Assembly (NCBI GenBank): GCA_033558025.1
Contig: JAUCEF010000018.1
Coordinates: 1,736,001 to 1,800,000, forward strand
Length of the DNA stretch: 64,000 nucleotides
Source of the DNA: Phytophthora sp. 'mugwort'
Lineage: Eukaryota > Oomycota > Peronosporomycetes > Peronosporales > Peronosporaceae
Direction of reading: 5' to 3'
The notes under the pieces: model-generated
What the model saw: only the letters and a program-made list of their open reading frames with translations
Told to the model about the DNA's origin: nothing
The model's database searches: none
In this document: positions 1-11,026 of the stretch, piece by piece
How positions within the stretch are numbered: position 1 is the first letter of the stretch
How the letters are laid out: each line of letters opens with the position of its first letter
Position numbers and translations under genes: made by a program

Positions 1-585
1 TAGTAAAGCAGGCCATTCACAGACTCATAAGGGTGAAGCTGAGCTCGCTGGCGAGACAAAAGCAGCTCAACTTTTGGCATCCTTGCCGGCGGTAAAATGC
101 CACAAAAGGGGCGTAGTTTTAATACGCTTCATCTGATCGTAGAGATCTGTTGCAGCACGACTAATATCGGCGAGCTCATAGTCGTGTCGACGTGACAACG
201 CTCCCGCAGCACATTTAGCTTGCCAGGTTTGTACACAACGCGTTTGTACTCAACGCGGAAGTTGTATTCTGCGGAGAAGGACAGTAGTCAGCAGACCGTC
301 CGCTGCGATAAATGCGCCGAATGAACCGCAGTCAGCAAGAACGCGTGGTCAGTGAAGATCAAAAAGGGGTGATCCTAGGAGGTCTATCCTAAACATGACA
401 AGAGCATACTTCAAGGCAAGTAGCCCCCTGTCATGAACGGGATAGTTACGTTCCGCAGTTTTTAGCTGCCGGGACTGGAACGAGATGACACGTTCGTTTC
501 CATCATCGTCCAGTTCTAGCAATGCACAACCAATTGCATAGTCGGAGGCGTCACAGACGACGCTGAATGGTATTGAACCATCCCT
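1..585 (-). pseudogene. Ty3/gypsy RNase H remnant
   Basis: Read on the minus strand from about 585 down to 1, this stretch encodes a recognisable gypsy-type RNase H. It has a catalytic-Asp motif SVVCDASDYAIG, then RVISFQSRQLKTAERNY, then FTDHAFLLTA-like and YNFRVEYK...YKPGKLNVL segments, which are the usual end of RNase H ahead of integrase. The reading frame is interrupted by stops and by a small duplication that inserts residues into the YKPGKLN motif, so it is not functional. The element continues off the left edge. Only 120 bases separate it from the Gag remnant at 705-1025. Confidence 0.75.
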
Positions 586-704
586 TGAGCAGGGGTTGCT
601 TGCGCGATATGTCGTGGAATTTTGTTACTCACGTTCATGCAAGCCTTATCGTCCCGAAGCCTCAGAGCCCATACGGTACTCCGTTACCCGTTTTTTGTGT
701 GGAA

Positions 705-1025
705 CTATGTTATCCACGCCGGAGGCGACAGTGACGCCGTCCTCGGCAGTTCGATATGTCGGCGCTGCAGGAGGTACTTCGTTACCCACTTCATTGTGTG
801 GAGCGCAAAAGCTACTCGAAGCCGCTCGTCCGAGATGAGACCAGCGCTCATCGCAATCTCTACTTCTAGGGCCCAGAAGTGGAAGTTATCTCCTTCTTTG
901 CTTTTAAACGCAGGGACCGCCAACCGGAAGGGGTTCCGGCCCAGGAGGCTTAGGCTGGGCCACGGGTGCCTCCAGACTATTCTGATTGTGAGCAACCAGC
1001 CCACGTTCATACGTGTCGAACGCAT
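705..1025 (-). pseudogene. Ty3/gypsy Gag remnant
   Basis: The minus-strand frame contains PFRLAVPAFKSKEGDNFHFW followed by EVEIAMSAGLISDERLRVAFAL. I recognise this as the N-terminal part of the Gag of oomycete gypsy elements. After RVAFAL the sequence no longer looks like Gag and soon stops. It has the same orientation as, and lies just upstream of, the RNase H remnant at 1-585. Protease and reverse transcriptase, which should lie between them, are absent. The family call is from recognition only. Confidence 0.6.
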
Positions 1026-1029
1026 TCAC

Positions 1030-1490
1030 GAGAGCAACCTATTAGGCCGGCGTTGCCGCCGCCAAACTTCGTAGGGCTTTAAAACCCAAGGATGCATCCC
1101 ATCTTTCGAACCGACTCCCACTAGGTGTCGTCCACGTGACAAAATTCACTACGTTTCATTGTGACTCGCTTCTAGAGCCCACAGAAGATTCAGGTAATTA
1201 ATCTACTCACGTAGGCGTGGATTGACTGCATGCTACCAAGTGTGACGGGATCACACAGCACCTTGCGAGGGGAATTGTGCAGCGAGAGTATACAAACTCT
1301 TCGTGAACGACAGATTATAAGTCCCCTGGTCTAGGGTGGGCTAGTTACCAAAGTAAGATAAAATTAAAACTGAATATACATGTATTTATAGGTAATTTAG
1401 CTAGGCCTGCAATACAACCTATAAGTTACCTATAATGGGGGCCGACTGGGGAAGCTGTCACCGGAGAAGCCAATCGGCAAGGACGTCGGA
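1030..1490. other. No recognisable gene
   Basis: This is AT-richer sequence between the gypsy remnant and the copia-type Gag remnant. I see no ORF with family resemblance. It may contain decayed LTR sequence, but no matching pair of LTR ends was found by eye. Confidence 0.4.
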
Positions 1491-1493
1491 ATG

Positions 1494-1600
1494 GTTACCG
1501 GTTCAATATCGGTTCGGTTATCGGTTTGGCTACCGGTTCAGATACCGGTAAGGTCGCCGGTGGAGATATCAGTACGGATACCGGTACACAGATGGCAGGT
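1494..1600 (+). repeat. Degenerate accggt-rich short tandem repeat
   Basis: The motif ACCGGT/ATCGGT recurs about every 6-12 bases (gttaccggttc, atatcggttcggtt, atcggtttgg, taccggttcag, taccggtaagg, gataccggtac). The array is degenerate and would encode alternating Val/Pro/Ser or Thr/Gly residues depending on frame. It sits directly upstream of the copia-type Gag remnant. Confidence 0.6.
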
Positions 1601-1765
1601 GCCAAATCTGGGACACGGATGGTGTTGAGACCAGGTGCAAAATTAAAGATCCAGTGTTCAATGATATGGCAGTCCGGAAAGCAAAGATGAGGCCGCGACA
1701 GACCCAGGCTACGCAGAGAACGAAGAAGCGGAAGAAGTCTATGCAGGGCGCCGCGCACAGACAAG

Positions 1766-2635
1766 ATGGTGCTGAAGGCCACGTCGAAGATGATCAATAT
1801 CCCGCCGTTCAACGGAGCTAAATTCCTACGTGGGACCTCCGTCCAAACGAGCCTGCGAGCGATGGGACTAGCTGTCATAGACACCGGCAAGGACAAGATC
1901 GAGGCATATGAAACGCCAAGATATAGGAACTGTTGGCGGACCAAGTACATTAAAGTGCACACGATTCTCGTGGGATCGCCCGAAGACGCCCACTTGGAGA
2001 GATACCGTGATGTTGTGATCTCGGGGGACCCAACGCGCCTGCGGAAGAAGATCGGCAGCGAGTTCGACCTCGTCTGGCATAATGGACACATTGCAATTCT
2101 GATGGAGACGCAACAGAAGCTTGTGAAGCAGGGCGGGTCGCTGCACAAGTACGTTGGCGGCATGTCGACCTTACTCACGGAGCTTAAGAGAGCTAGCAGA
2201 ACGATGGAGATAGATATGTTTACTGCGCTACCGTTTACAAATGCAAGTAGCGTCTACCTGACATAATGCGCGTCTACCCAGGCGCGAAGCGATAAGGTTC
2301 CAGCGCACTCGGGACGTTGACACAAGCACGACGGGTTCTTGCGGACCATGCTGGCGGCGAAGCTCAACGGAGCCGGGTGATGTACGCGAGTTCCGGGTGG
2401 ACCTAGTTGAAGTTAACCGACCCAACGTACGCCAGTCAGCAAAAGATGCACGCCGATCTGTGAATCAAGGACATTCGACGTGTCGCAATTGCGGTGACAT
2501 GGGACACTGGGCTAAAGAATGTTCACACCCATTCAACTCTGATAACAGCGGTGGCACGTTGGACGTGTGGGAGAGATCGCAGCGCCAGTTCAAGCAGACC
2601 CAGAAGAGGACGCGGACGTGGCGGTCGCAGCCATA
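1766..2635 (+). pseudogene. Ty1/copia-like Gag remnant with zinc knuckle
   Basis: The frame from 1766 begins MVLKATSKMINIPPFNGAKF and continues with QQKLVKQGGSLHKYVGGMST, which matches the UBN2/Retrotran_gag_2 layout of Ty1/copia Gag (an F-x-G-x-x-F start, then a helix ending L-x-Q-x-L). The frame breaks near 2265. In another frame a CCHC zinc knuckle, C-R-N-C-G-D-M-G-H-W-A-K-E-C, is encoded at about 2482-2523 (CX2CX4HX4C). At least one frameshift therefore separates the Gag core from its knuckle. The assignment to copia rather than another Gag class rests on the UBN2-like core and is moderately sure. Confidence 0.6.
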
Positions 2636-2639
2636 GCAG

Positions 2640-3600
2640 CAATTGCCCTAGAGGCAGCCACTGCGGAGCCAACAGCGGCGCTGACAGGGGCGACATGGCG
2701 CGTAAATACTCCTGGTGAAGGCCCACGAGACGAAGAGTTGCCCAAGGATATGACCGAGTAGAAGCCCGACAACGGGAGACAAGCAAACATCAGCGGCGCC
2801 CTAGAGTGCGTTATTGAACTTAAATATGATCGACAAGTTCCTGTACCTGGAGATGATGAACCGTACCGAATACCTTTGCTATGACCTTCTATTTGTTATT
2901 GGAATACACCTGAGTATTAGACAAAAGGCGATCGAACGGGAAAGCCAACCATGCAAGCTTAGCTATCACATACACCGCCTATCCACCGCTATGAACAGCT
3001 TTTCCAGCAGCTCCCACAGGGCATGACGGCTCGGACGGGCTAGCGGCGACGAAAAGAAGGTCACGTATGGCGGTGCCCACACTTGGCTTATTTGTGGCTA
3101 GTTTTCGAAAATGCGCTTTATCAAGCGGTGCGATGTAAATGAAATATATCCAGTAACGAATGCTGAATCTCATAACACTCCGAAGATATTGTCGACAAAG
3201 TTTTCCTGCTGGATGGTAGACAAGCTAAATAGGGCGTTTAGCTTGGGCGATGATTTTGATGACACGTTTTATACAGTAGGCGAGATTAATGCGCACCAAT
3301 TGGTGTCTATTTGAGCTAACGGATTATACAGTATAATAGGCTTCTGCTGCTAAAGTAGAGGCTGGTGAACACGTTAGATAAATAGGACAGTAAAATTTTA
3401 GTCTCTATACGACACTTTACTGTATGCGATAACTAAGGTAATTTTGTAGCATCGAGGCGGTGTGCCTACAGGGTACTGTGGGTATCGTCATGCGCAACGA
3501 ACCCACGGGAAAGGACGAGAAACGGCTGTTGGCGGAAGTGTGGTACTTGAGATATAATATTCACTCCGAACGCCAAAGTGAATATTAAATCCCAAGACTT
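2640..3600. other. Unidentified sequence after the copia Gag
   Basis: Several short frames are open here (for example 2814-3026 and 3111-3314 on plus), but none shows the copia protease, integrase or reverse transcriptase motifs expected downstream of Gag. It is probably decayed element or flanking sequence. Confidence 0.35.
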
Positions 3601-3977
3601 CATACAGAGCCGTGCAAGAAGAAGAACGGCTTATACAACCTGTCGGCGCCGGCACCGCCAGCGTGATGGCAACGACTATCAAGAGAGCTAGAGTCGTGCC
3701 AGCAGTTACCATGGAAGTTTGGCACAAGCGCTTCACCCAGCCGACAAGAAGCTGATCGAATGCATGGCAAAAAGTTGGTGATCGAAGTCCTTAAGACCAA
3801 CAAGGAGATTTCTGCATACGACTGTATTCCGTGCGATTTATTCTAAGCTAAAACTATGGCTTATGGAGAAAAGACGACGAACTCTTGCAACGCGTATGCG
3901 CGGACCTAGCACGCAATGGGTTGAGCAACTACTCGAGCTGCTCACCCACGCATTCAAAATCGGTAACCAGCAGCAGA

Positions 3978-4958
3978 TCAGCTTCGGTTCGGCGCTTGGT
4001 AATGGTATCCAGTGGTGAAGATGCAGGAAGTCCGTGAAGAGTCAACAGAACGTGCCCATCTAGCGTCTTGACTGGGTGAGATCCGATTGGTTTGCAATAT
4101 TGGCAGGAGGTAAAGCCACGCATGCATGTCGATGCTGTACGGCATTAGGAGCACTAGCACCACCTGCAGAACGTCCTTGTCGAGTCGATCAACAGTACCG
4201 TTGAGCCACGGAGCGTACACCGACGTGAATACTTGCTCCGTTTTCAGTCGCGCGCATAAATGCTTCACCACCTCTTTCCGGAAATGTGTTCTTCGATCCG
4301 ACCGAAGAATCTATGGAATTCCCTAGCGAGCGCATCACATTGAAAGAGCCTCTGCCGCTACAACGAGGATGGTGTGGCTCGCGGGATTACAGACGACGAC
4401 CGGCAAATACGCCACCTGATGAAATCCATCCACCATAGTTATGAACACGATTTAAAACGACAGCAAAATATGCCACATCAGAATAAGACGGATGATTGAT
4501 TAAAACTCAAATGTGTATGCTTCGCAAACCGAATTATTTTTTTATATTGACCTTTTACAAGACAACGGTAATACACAATAGTGAGACAACTCGTCTTTGA
4601 CGACCAAGAAGTGGACTGTGTTTCCATATCCACTCCAAAGGTACAATAAATGCCAATGGGAAGCCTCATTCGCCGCTTCGCTGTGAGTGTCTGTCCCTAC
4701 GGGCGAGAATTGATGCGTAGCCTTTCACAAGCATAGCATACAATCGCCGACAAACGCCGACACCTCTCGTTCAGACGAGCTATGTAGAAACGCTGCTGCA
4801 GCACTCCCGTCATGTGTTTCAGGCCACCGTTGACCGTGCGATCCATCGTGCGCTACAACAAAAAGACGCGCGAGAAGTTCTTTCGCTGTATTCGGTATCC
4901 AGAAATGACCGACAGCTGTGACTACACCATCTTCTTTCTCCAGAGCGCTCGCGCCCAC
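3978..4958 (-). pseudogene. gypsy integrase remnant
   Basis: The zinc-binding H2C2 part lies at 4725-4958 (VAHDGSHGQRW, then FVGDCMLCL). The C-terminal part of the catalytic core lies at 3978-4271 (VKHLCARLKTEQVFTSVYAP, WLNGTVDRLDKDV). The second catalytic Asp is readable upstream as SDRRTHF. Where the family has Glu (G-x-V-E-R-[LF]-N), this copy has Asp (GTVDRLD), a further sign of decay. Stops separate the pieces. Confidence 0.7.
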
Positions 4959-5289
4959 TGCTTGCTAAGTGCCACAGACATCTTTCATTGTTGGAAATAC
5001 AAATTCTCGTTTGATAGTGGCCGTAACTGCGAGATTTGCAGCTATCTGTGCAGTGTGACTGCTGCGCGTCTAAACTACCGCTAATTCGACTTGCTCACGA
5101 GTGCCAACGAGACACGATGTAGGCTCAGAGGTTGTCTTCGCCGGCGATGTGTTCAATCACGTAGTGCATCTCACGGAGCCTCATCGCCCACCGGTGAAGT
5201 CGACAAAAGAACGTGTCTTTTTAAGGCGTCATGGGGAGAGAAAGTAGATCAAGTTGCTGTGGTCACAATACAATCTGAATCCTGTGGGC

Positions 5290-6202
5290 CTAAGCAGCAA
5301 ATACTCCGATTGCTGGCAGGCCTTCACGACAGAGAATGCTTCCTTCGTTTTCGACAATCGTCCAATTTAGTTCGTTGTGCTTGAGCAGGCCTCCCTTGCA
5401 AACGATAATCTTGTGGCGCTGCTCGGTAACAAGAACCTCAGGATCCCAACTAGCGGCCTGGGTCACCACGACCGAGTAGCCAGTGAGACTTGCATCAGTG
5501 AGCACGAGCAGTTCTGCGTCTGGATCGGGTGAAGCTTTAAGAGCAGAGTCACGGACGAGCGAAACCGCGGCTTCGTAGGCTAGTCGCTCTTGGGCTGTCC
5601 ACACGGCAGCCATATTGAGCGCGTTCCGACTGCGACCACCAACGCGCTTCTTCTCCACAATCGGTTTCTCCGATCGGCGCTATCGTCCAGACGTAATCGG
5701 GCAGCGAATACTGGAGCCAATTGGTGACGCACATGAAACGATAAGCCAGCGACTGTTTCGGGTAAGGAAGCTTAGACAATGCTTCGACACGAGTGGGGTC
5801 GTGGCGCACACCGGCTCCGGAGATGAGCCGACCGTACCAAAGCACTCGACCTGGAATAGCGAGTATTTCGTGATGTTCAGCTTCAGCTTGGTCGTGGCCA
5901 CTAACGAGAAAAAAATGTTGAAGTACCTGAATAATCTCGTTCACAGTGGGGGTAAACAAAATAATATCGTCGACCAAAATCAATGTTGAGCGAGAAATCA
6001 CGGGGGCCAGTACTCGCTGCATCTCGCCTTGGAAGTGTAAAGCGGAGTCCGTCGCACCTTGCTGGACTCGATTGGGCGTGGAAACACCATCGGCGGCGGG
6101 AAACGAGAACATCTCTCTGCTCGCCGGGCGCAACGGCAGTACCCGGAAATCGTGCCTACAGTCAAATAACCAAAGAACCTTTTTGCCGGCAAATAAAAAC
6201 AA
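5290..6202 (-). pseudogene. gypsy reverse transcriptase and RNase H remnant
   Basis: Minus-strand frames carry reverse transcriptase: FPAADGVSTPNRVQQGATDS (the palm region with an R-x-x-Q-G motif), LILVDDIILFT (the [YF]VDD catalytic box, here LVDD, near 5951-5984) and LSKLPYPKQS (thumb/connection). A second frame at 5290-5658 carries RNase H with LLVLTDASLTGYSVVV and ELNWTIVENE. The two frames overlap at 5549-5658, showing a frameshift. Upstream RT motifs (ID-x-R-x-[LV] region) can be followed to about 6360 through stops. Confidence 0.75.
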
Positions 6203-6768
6203 TATTTTTATATATATTAAATAAGTCCGTCGTGGTAACTATCGTGGCATCGAGCAAGCCATCGGGATTGCGGCGCGACTGACCGGACGGTAATCAATGA
6301 CCAGTCGAAATTGATTTCGAGAGCCCGGTTTGCGCACCGGCGCGACAGCCAATGCCCGTTGCACAGCGTTGTTCTATTTCACTAGTCCATTGAAAATGAG
6401 AGAGCGCACATAAAGGCGACAAACTCACCTGGAGCGGCCCGTACCTACGCGGTATGGAACTGCATCACTCCGAAGTTTTACCTGCAGCGGCTCAGCGCTT
6501 GCAGAAGGATCGGGTCCGATTAATTCACCAAAAGATTAGGAAACCGAGCCACAACTTCTGAAGCTACACCAGCGTTTTTTTTTTAAAGAGTCCAGCGTTT
6601 TCTGAAGGTACTCCATTTGCCACTGCCTCATCCACAGATGCTCGAAAGGATAATTGGGCGCGATTATTTCATGTTCATCAGGGAGATCATCAGGGAGGCC
6701 ACCTCCCACTGAAAACTCGTCTTCTTCGGTTGCAAGGAGGGTTGGTTAGATAACTGGGCAAGTTGGCG

Positions 6769-7014
6769 CTAGACATCGATGCCGAACTCCTTCAAAGCAT
6801 CACGACCCAGCCAAACCTCGTCGCCATCACCGCTAAAATCGGTAGGACGCCGACCGAAGTTCGACGGTCCCCCGATGGTAATTAACTCCAAGTCTAATAA
6901 TTCTTCGTGATCACATACCACCCGTCCCCGTCGGTCATTTCTGCTTCCACTAACGTAACTAGTAGAGAGAGCTCGGGCGTGGGCTGTACGCCGCGAAGGG
7001 AGTTCACGATACAT
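6769..7014 (-). pseudogene. gypsy aspartic protease remnant
   Basis: The minus frame ends GDGDEVWLGRDALKEFGIDV, the characteristic C-terminal end of retropepsin-like proteases in gypsy elements (family form: [DE]-x-x-[LI]-G-R-[DN]-x-L-x-x-x-G-I-D). The expected active-site D-[ST]-G triad upstream is not readable. It lies between the Gag/knuckle region and the reverse transcriptase, as it should. Confidence 0.55.
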
Positions 7015-7489
7015 TAGGGATACTTCTCTTGTCCGCGTCAGTGTCGGGTGTATACGCTACACCCATTAAGCCATTGGTCCCGACAGAGCCAACAGGTGTT
7101 GCTTACCGAGCGACTTTGGCCCGAGGTGTTCCGTGACGCTGTTCCTTAGCCTCGCGAAATCATTCCCGCGCTTCATCCTGCTGTGACACCGTGGTAATAA
7201 GACCGTTTGTGAGCCAATGCTCTCCTTGCATAACAAGTAGCCCTCCGGTGGTAGATGGCGGGCGATTCGCGGGACCCGCGCAGTGGCTGGTGGCGTCGAG
7301 GCAGCAGCTATCGCCGGGCACGTCGGCTTGACTGCGGTTGTCCGCTGTGGCTTCCACTCTGGCTTTCCCGATTTGGCATCCAATGTCGCAGCATAATCCT
7401 ACGGCATCGTATAAACCGCTGCTGTACCTTATCATGCTCAATATCAAGTCAAAGAGGTCGACATCACCGGATTTGCAATCCCGTCGTTC

Positions 7490-7834
7490 TTAGTCGATGA
7501 TCCGGCTGACTTGTGTCTTGAGAACTGGAGGCTGTAGATTGTCGACCAAAAGGCAACAACGAGCCTTCCGCCTGCTCTTGTAGCCGAAATCAGACTCTTT
7601 CTGCAGCTCTTGCAGGCCATCGTCTTCCAGGACGTCACTTGAGTCCTCGTAGTAGCGGAAGATTTGTATATCACAGTCATCAATCGATGGATCCATCTTG
7701 AGCTGCTGGCGGAACAGGGACGTGAGATCCGGCACGAAGTCGTTCTTAAGCTTGCGACGGCGTGCCTCCACGGCACTCATGATATCAGCGTCAGTCACAG
7801 TAGCCACTGGTTTATTCAGTACGTAGGTAGCCAT
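7490..7834 (-). pseudogene. gypsy Gag N-terminal fragment
   Basis: A 114-aa minus frame opens MATYVLNKPVATVTDADIMS, continues with NDFVPDLTSLFRQQLKMD and ends PVLKTQVSRIID. I recognise it as the Gag region of the oomycete gypsy family represented by the downstream pol remnants. The frame is lost after 7490. A GEHWLTN motif at about 7199-7219, where a CX2CX4HX4C knuckle would be expected, has lost its Cys residues. Confidence 0.6.
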
Positions 7835-7861
7835 GTTCTTCAGCGTTTTGGCCTTTGCTGA

Positions 7862-9190
7862 AACCTTAGAGTGGGCATGCCATTCTCCAACGTTTCGCCT
7901 TTGGTGGCACAGCGGTGACGCATCTGCTCCATAGCGTTCCCACTCTGAGTGTCAGCACAACGCTTCCAGCTGGGTAGCTCTGGAGACCGGAAGACTTAGA
8001 AGACAGGCTGAGCGGTTTGTCATCACGACATCGCCTTCGAAGTCAACTGCATAGCGCCCTGTCATGTTCAAGCTCGACTTTAGCGAAACTGAAGGAACCT
8101 AAGGTGAAGATAGCCTTATTCACACTTCTCCACGTAGACCGGTATACGACGACAGGAGATCCCTTCGTCGTCGCGCGCATCGAAGCGATGAAGTACCGGA
8201 CAGCCAGCGACGCCCAGGATCAAATCCCTTAGTGTTTCGAAGACGCAAAACTAGCTGTTTCGCGAAACCCGTGGTGTTTCCGAAGAGGTAAGTTGATTAA
8301 TGAGAAATGAAAACAGTATGCAAGTTACGCATTGTAATCCTCCTGCCTCCTACATATTCCGTAGCATTCTTCGCGAGGTGGAGGGTGTCGACGGCGGCAC
8401 AGCCACCAGCACGTAGTCGTGGGCATGTGCCAACGTTCGTCGTTTGATCGGGCGCTCCAGCTGTGGAACCTCCCGCAATCAACATCATCGCTTGTCGATG
8501 GCACGTGCGGTGCCCGTCCAATAGCCCCGTCTGACTCAACGACCGCTCGAGCCAGCGTTTGCATGGCCTCCCGCTGGCCGATATCGCGAACGAAATCAGC
8601 AAGGAAGAAGAAACGCAAAACCGGCACTCGTTCACCCAAGCGTCCAACGGCCGGTGTCAAAGAGCATGAGGCGCCTACTGCCAGTTTAGCACTCTAGGAC
8701 AAACGCACGCCTTCGCAAGAGAAGAGGTCCCCCTCTCTCACGGGGCTGCCGCCACCGGAGGGTGTACTGCTGCGGTGTGAGGCTGGTGATCGATCAATCC
8801 GCCACACTATCATGTTGGACGACGACGTCAACGCAGGCGGTGCAATTGCTGCGAGCGTACCTCAATCGGCCCTTAGCACGACCCCTGAATCCCCCGTAGG
8901 GGCCATCTTGCTGCTCTTTCGGTATTCAATTTGGACGCATTCATGGACGAGTTTTCACCGCCAGCCCTCGGAGCCGCCCCCCCCCCGGTAGTCGATCAGT
9001 CCTTGGAGATCAAAGTTGATCGGTTGTTCGCGATGGTGCTCGACATGCACGAACGACTGCAAGCGGCTGGCGAGACGGAGACCGCGACGAGCAATCCACG
9101 CTCGGACACCGACTCAAGTGGCCCTGGCCTCCTGAACGCTACCGTTGCACAGCAACACGGACGAAATGCCCCCGCGCGGTATTCTAAATC
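7862..9190. other. No confidently recognised gene; scattered ORF fragments
   Basis: The minus strand at 7862-8000 may continue the upstream part of the gypsy Gag. Frames such as 8017-8232 (+), 8297-8660 (-) and 8931-9203 (+, with a Pro/Ala-rich start and a coiled-coil-like MVLDMHERLQ stretch) look protein-like, but I cannot assign them. They are probably further transposon debris. Confidence 0.35.
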
Positions 9191-9196
9191 TCCGAT

Positions 9197-9800
9197 GTGC
9201 TAGCTTTTACCAACCGCACGCGCGGATCAAGGGGAGTACTCGCGGCACATAGGCTCTATCGAGCGTTTACAACCGTGCTCGACAATGCTCCTGCGCACAA
9301 ACAAACAGAAACATGGTTGGAGGAGGAGCTTGGAGAGCACAGTCTTGTGTTGCTCAGGCTCGGTCCGTACTCTCCGATGCTCAATCCAATTGAAGGTAAG
9401 ACTAGCTTGTATGTGGACAGCCAATTAAATGCGCACTAACCCTAAAATGCTACTGCTTATGTGCAAGTTGCTTCAGTGTTTTCAGGGCCAAGGTGAAGGC
9501 TTATTTAGCGGTCTATAGACAGCGCATGTTTGACTAAGGTGTTCCGGTCGTTGACGGAGGCGCGGATGACGCTGCTTATAGACACTGCTAATGCCTCGAT
9601 ATATTGCATACACCGCCGCCTCAATGGCGTTGCATTGCCAGAGCGCTTTGGCCAACGCTCTCAAGATGGAGGACATGCAGTACGGAACTTAGGATGCTTG
9701 AATATAATGCACGAATACCACTTGATTTGGATCTAATCTCCGGTACATTGGAACGACCCAAACTAACAGGACGCTGTTTTCGCGTAGCCTTAATTTGCTA
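9197..9800 (+). pseudogene. Tc1/mariner-type (DDE_3) transposase fragment
   Basis: The plus frame encodes TVLDNAPAHKQTETWLEEEL followed by LVLLRLGPYSPMLNPIEG. These are the second catalytic Asp (DNAPAH) and the third acidic residue (LNPIE) of the DDE_3 superfamily endonuclease used by Tc1/mariner-like and IS630-like elements. The continuation CFSVFRAKVKAYLAVY is found after about 70 bases that break the frame (intron or insertion, about 9395-9466). A further frameshift near 9530 leads to MTLLIDTANASIYCIHRR and an LNGVALPE-like end. The N-terminal DNA-binding part is not seen. No terminal inverted repeats were identified. Confidence 0.65.
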
Positions 9801-10113
9801 AGCATTAATGGCCTTTGACGCTCCGTCGAAATATCGATCGCCTCAAGCGCAAATACAAATATTGTGCGCTTCCACCGATTCTGTCTGTGGAATTGAGACC
9901 GCAAAACAATCGCAACTCAACCGTTTTTCCATGCATGGTAACAAAATCAAGGGAACGCCAACTCGAAGTTAAAGCAAAAAGGACCATTGCAATACCGATA
10001 TCGGTTGCTTAGCAGCTTGCTACTCTCCATCACAGGTTCCTGAATGTGCTGCTTGCTGGATACATTACTGTCAGCACGTCGAGCAGACAACGCGGTTTGA
10101 ACATTAGGTAACT

Positions 10114-10842
10114 TCAAAAACTCACGCAAAAAGCGGGACTGAGGAGTGTTGACATGCCATACAGTCTTGATGTCAAACGTTGGTTTGCACAGCCGCAGAT
10201 GACATTTCTATCTCGACCGCTTCGCCTAACCGCCTCCTTTCTTCGGGTTTGCTCTGTGGTGCCTTTTCCAGCGCTGATTCGTCCTAGGTATATTTCCAGC
10301 TCATTCAGGTTGGCCTCCAGCGTCATTGTCGGCTGTGCTGCACAATTTGGGTCAGGGATCACACTTGATGCAGGGATGACGTCTTCATTCCTAACGCCAA
10401 GCCCCGCTGGCTTTTCAATCTCACAGACGAGCTCTGCCTGCGACTGAATGCCAATTGCTTCTTCATGGGCGCGTGCTTCACTTGAAATTAATTCAGCAGT
10501 CGGTGTTTCAGATATAGCCCGCAGTGCTTGAGTAAGCTCGTGGGCTCTTGTTGGCTTGTCGATTTTGCTTTTTTCCAAGGCGAATGTCCGTAACTTGCGC
10601 CACTTTTCGTCCGGATCCTTCTCTCCAGTCGCCATCCGCTTTCGAATCCACCCTTGACTTGGTAGTATCTCTCCAATGTCGAATGACAACGGATATTCAG
10701 CAGAGGCAGGGTTCACTTCGAGAATGACAGCATTACGGTGCCCATGAGCATCTTCACAAACGTGTTGCAACGAATAATATTCCACAATATCCCCTGCAGG
10801 GAGAGTTGAAGGCTCTAAATCTGAACGGGTAAGCCCAACCAT
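10114..10842 (-). CDS. Hypothetical protein, 242 aa, possibly repeat-associated
   Basis: This is the longest open frame in the left 12 kb. It opens MVGLTRSDLEPSTLPAGDIV and contains EILPSQGWIRKRMATGEKDP and DEKWRKLRTFALEKSK. The first 110 residues have normal, globular-looking composition, while the rest is low in hydrophobics. I do not recognise a domain. A vague resemblance to proteins that recur near transposons in Phytophthora is recollection, not evidence. The minus frames just upstream (11027-12157) also look coding and could be 5' exons, but I found no consistent splice set. It may be a decayed gene. Confidence 0.35.
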   Translation of the reverse strand: MVGLTRSDLEPSTLPAGDIVEYYSLQHVCEDAHGHRNAVILEVNPASAEYPLSFDIGEILPSQGWIRKRMATGEKDPDEKWRKLRTFALEKSKIDKPTRAHELTQALRAISETPTAELISSEARAHEEAIGIQSQAELVCEIEKPAGLGVRNEDVIPASSVIPDPNCAAQPTMTLEANLNELEIYLGRISAGKGTTEQTRRKEAVRRSGRDRNVICGCANQRLTSRLYGMSTLLSPAFCVSF

Positions 10843-11026
10843 CTCTCGTAAGCTGCTACTTCGACCTGCTCGCAGCCAAACTGCATGAGCGCTTAGTCAA
10901 ACAACCGCGCAAGAACATAGTAACACCATCCTACTGACCTTGGTGACCAGGAACGTCGGCAGATTTTGCTGTTGACAATGGTTCGGTAGGCAGCTTCAGT
11001 AAGCATTACGTCGGTTAGCACAAGCG

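Larger units (their letters stand above)
3900..7861 (-). mobile_element. Decayed Ty3/gypsy retrotransposon (Gag-PR-RT-RH-INT)
   Basis: On the minus strand, from high to low coordinate, the order is Gag, a degenerate zinc-knuckle region, an aspartic protease remnant, reverse transcriptase, RNase H, an integrase HHCC finger and the integrase core. Placing RT-RH before INT is the Ty3/gypsy (Metaviridae-type) order. Every domain is broken by stops or frameshifts. No LTR pair could be recognised, so the limits are those of the coding remnants. The lower end may extend to about 3.5 kb, where a chromodomain could be expected, but I could not confirm one. Confidence 0.75.

Noticed and set aside
1495..2178. 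227-aa minus-strand open frame
   Set aside because: It lies antisense to the copia-type Gag and the accggt repeat. Its composition is low-complexity and has no family motif.
3488..3803. Possible chromodomain at the end of the gypsy element
   Set aside because: Some minus-strand residues (LLVGWVKRL) recall the family, but no chromodomain core or cage could be read.
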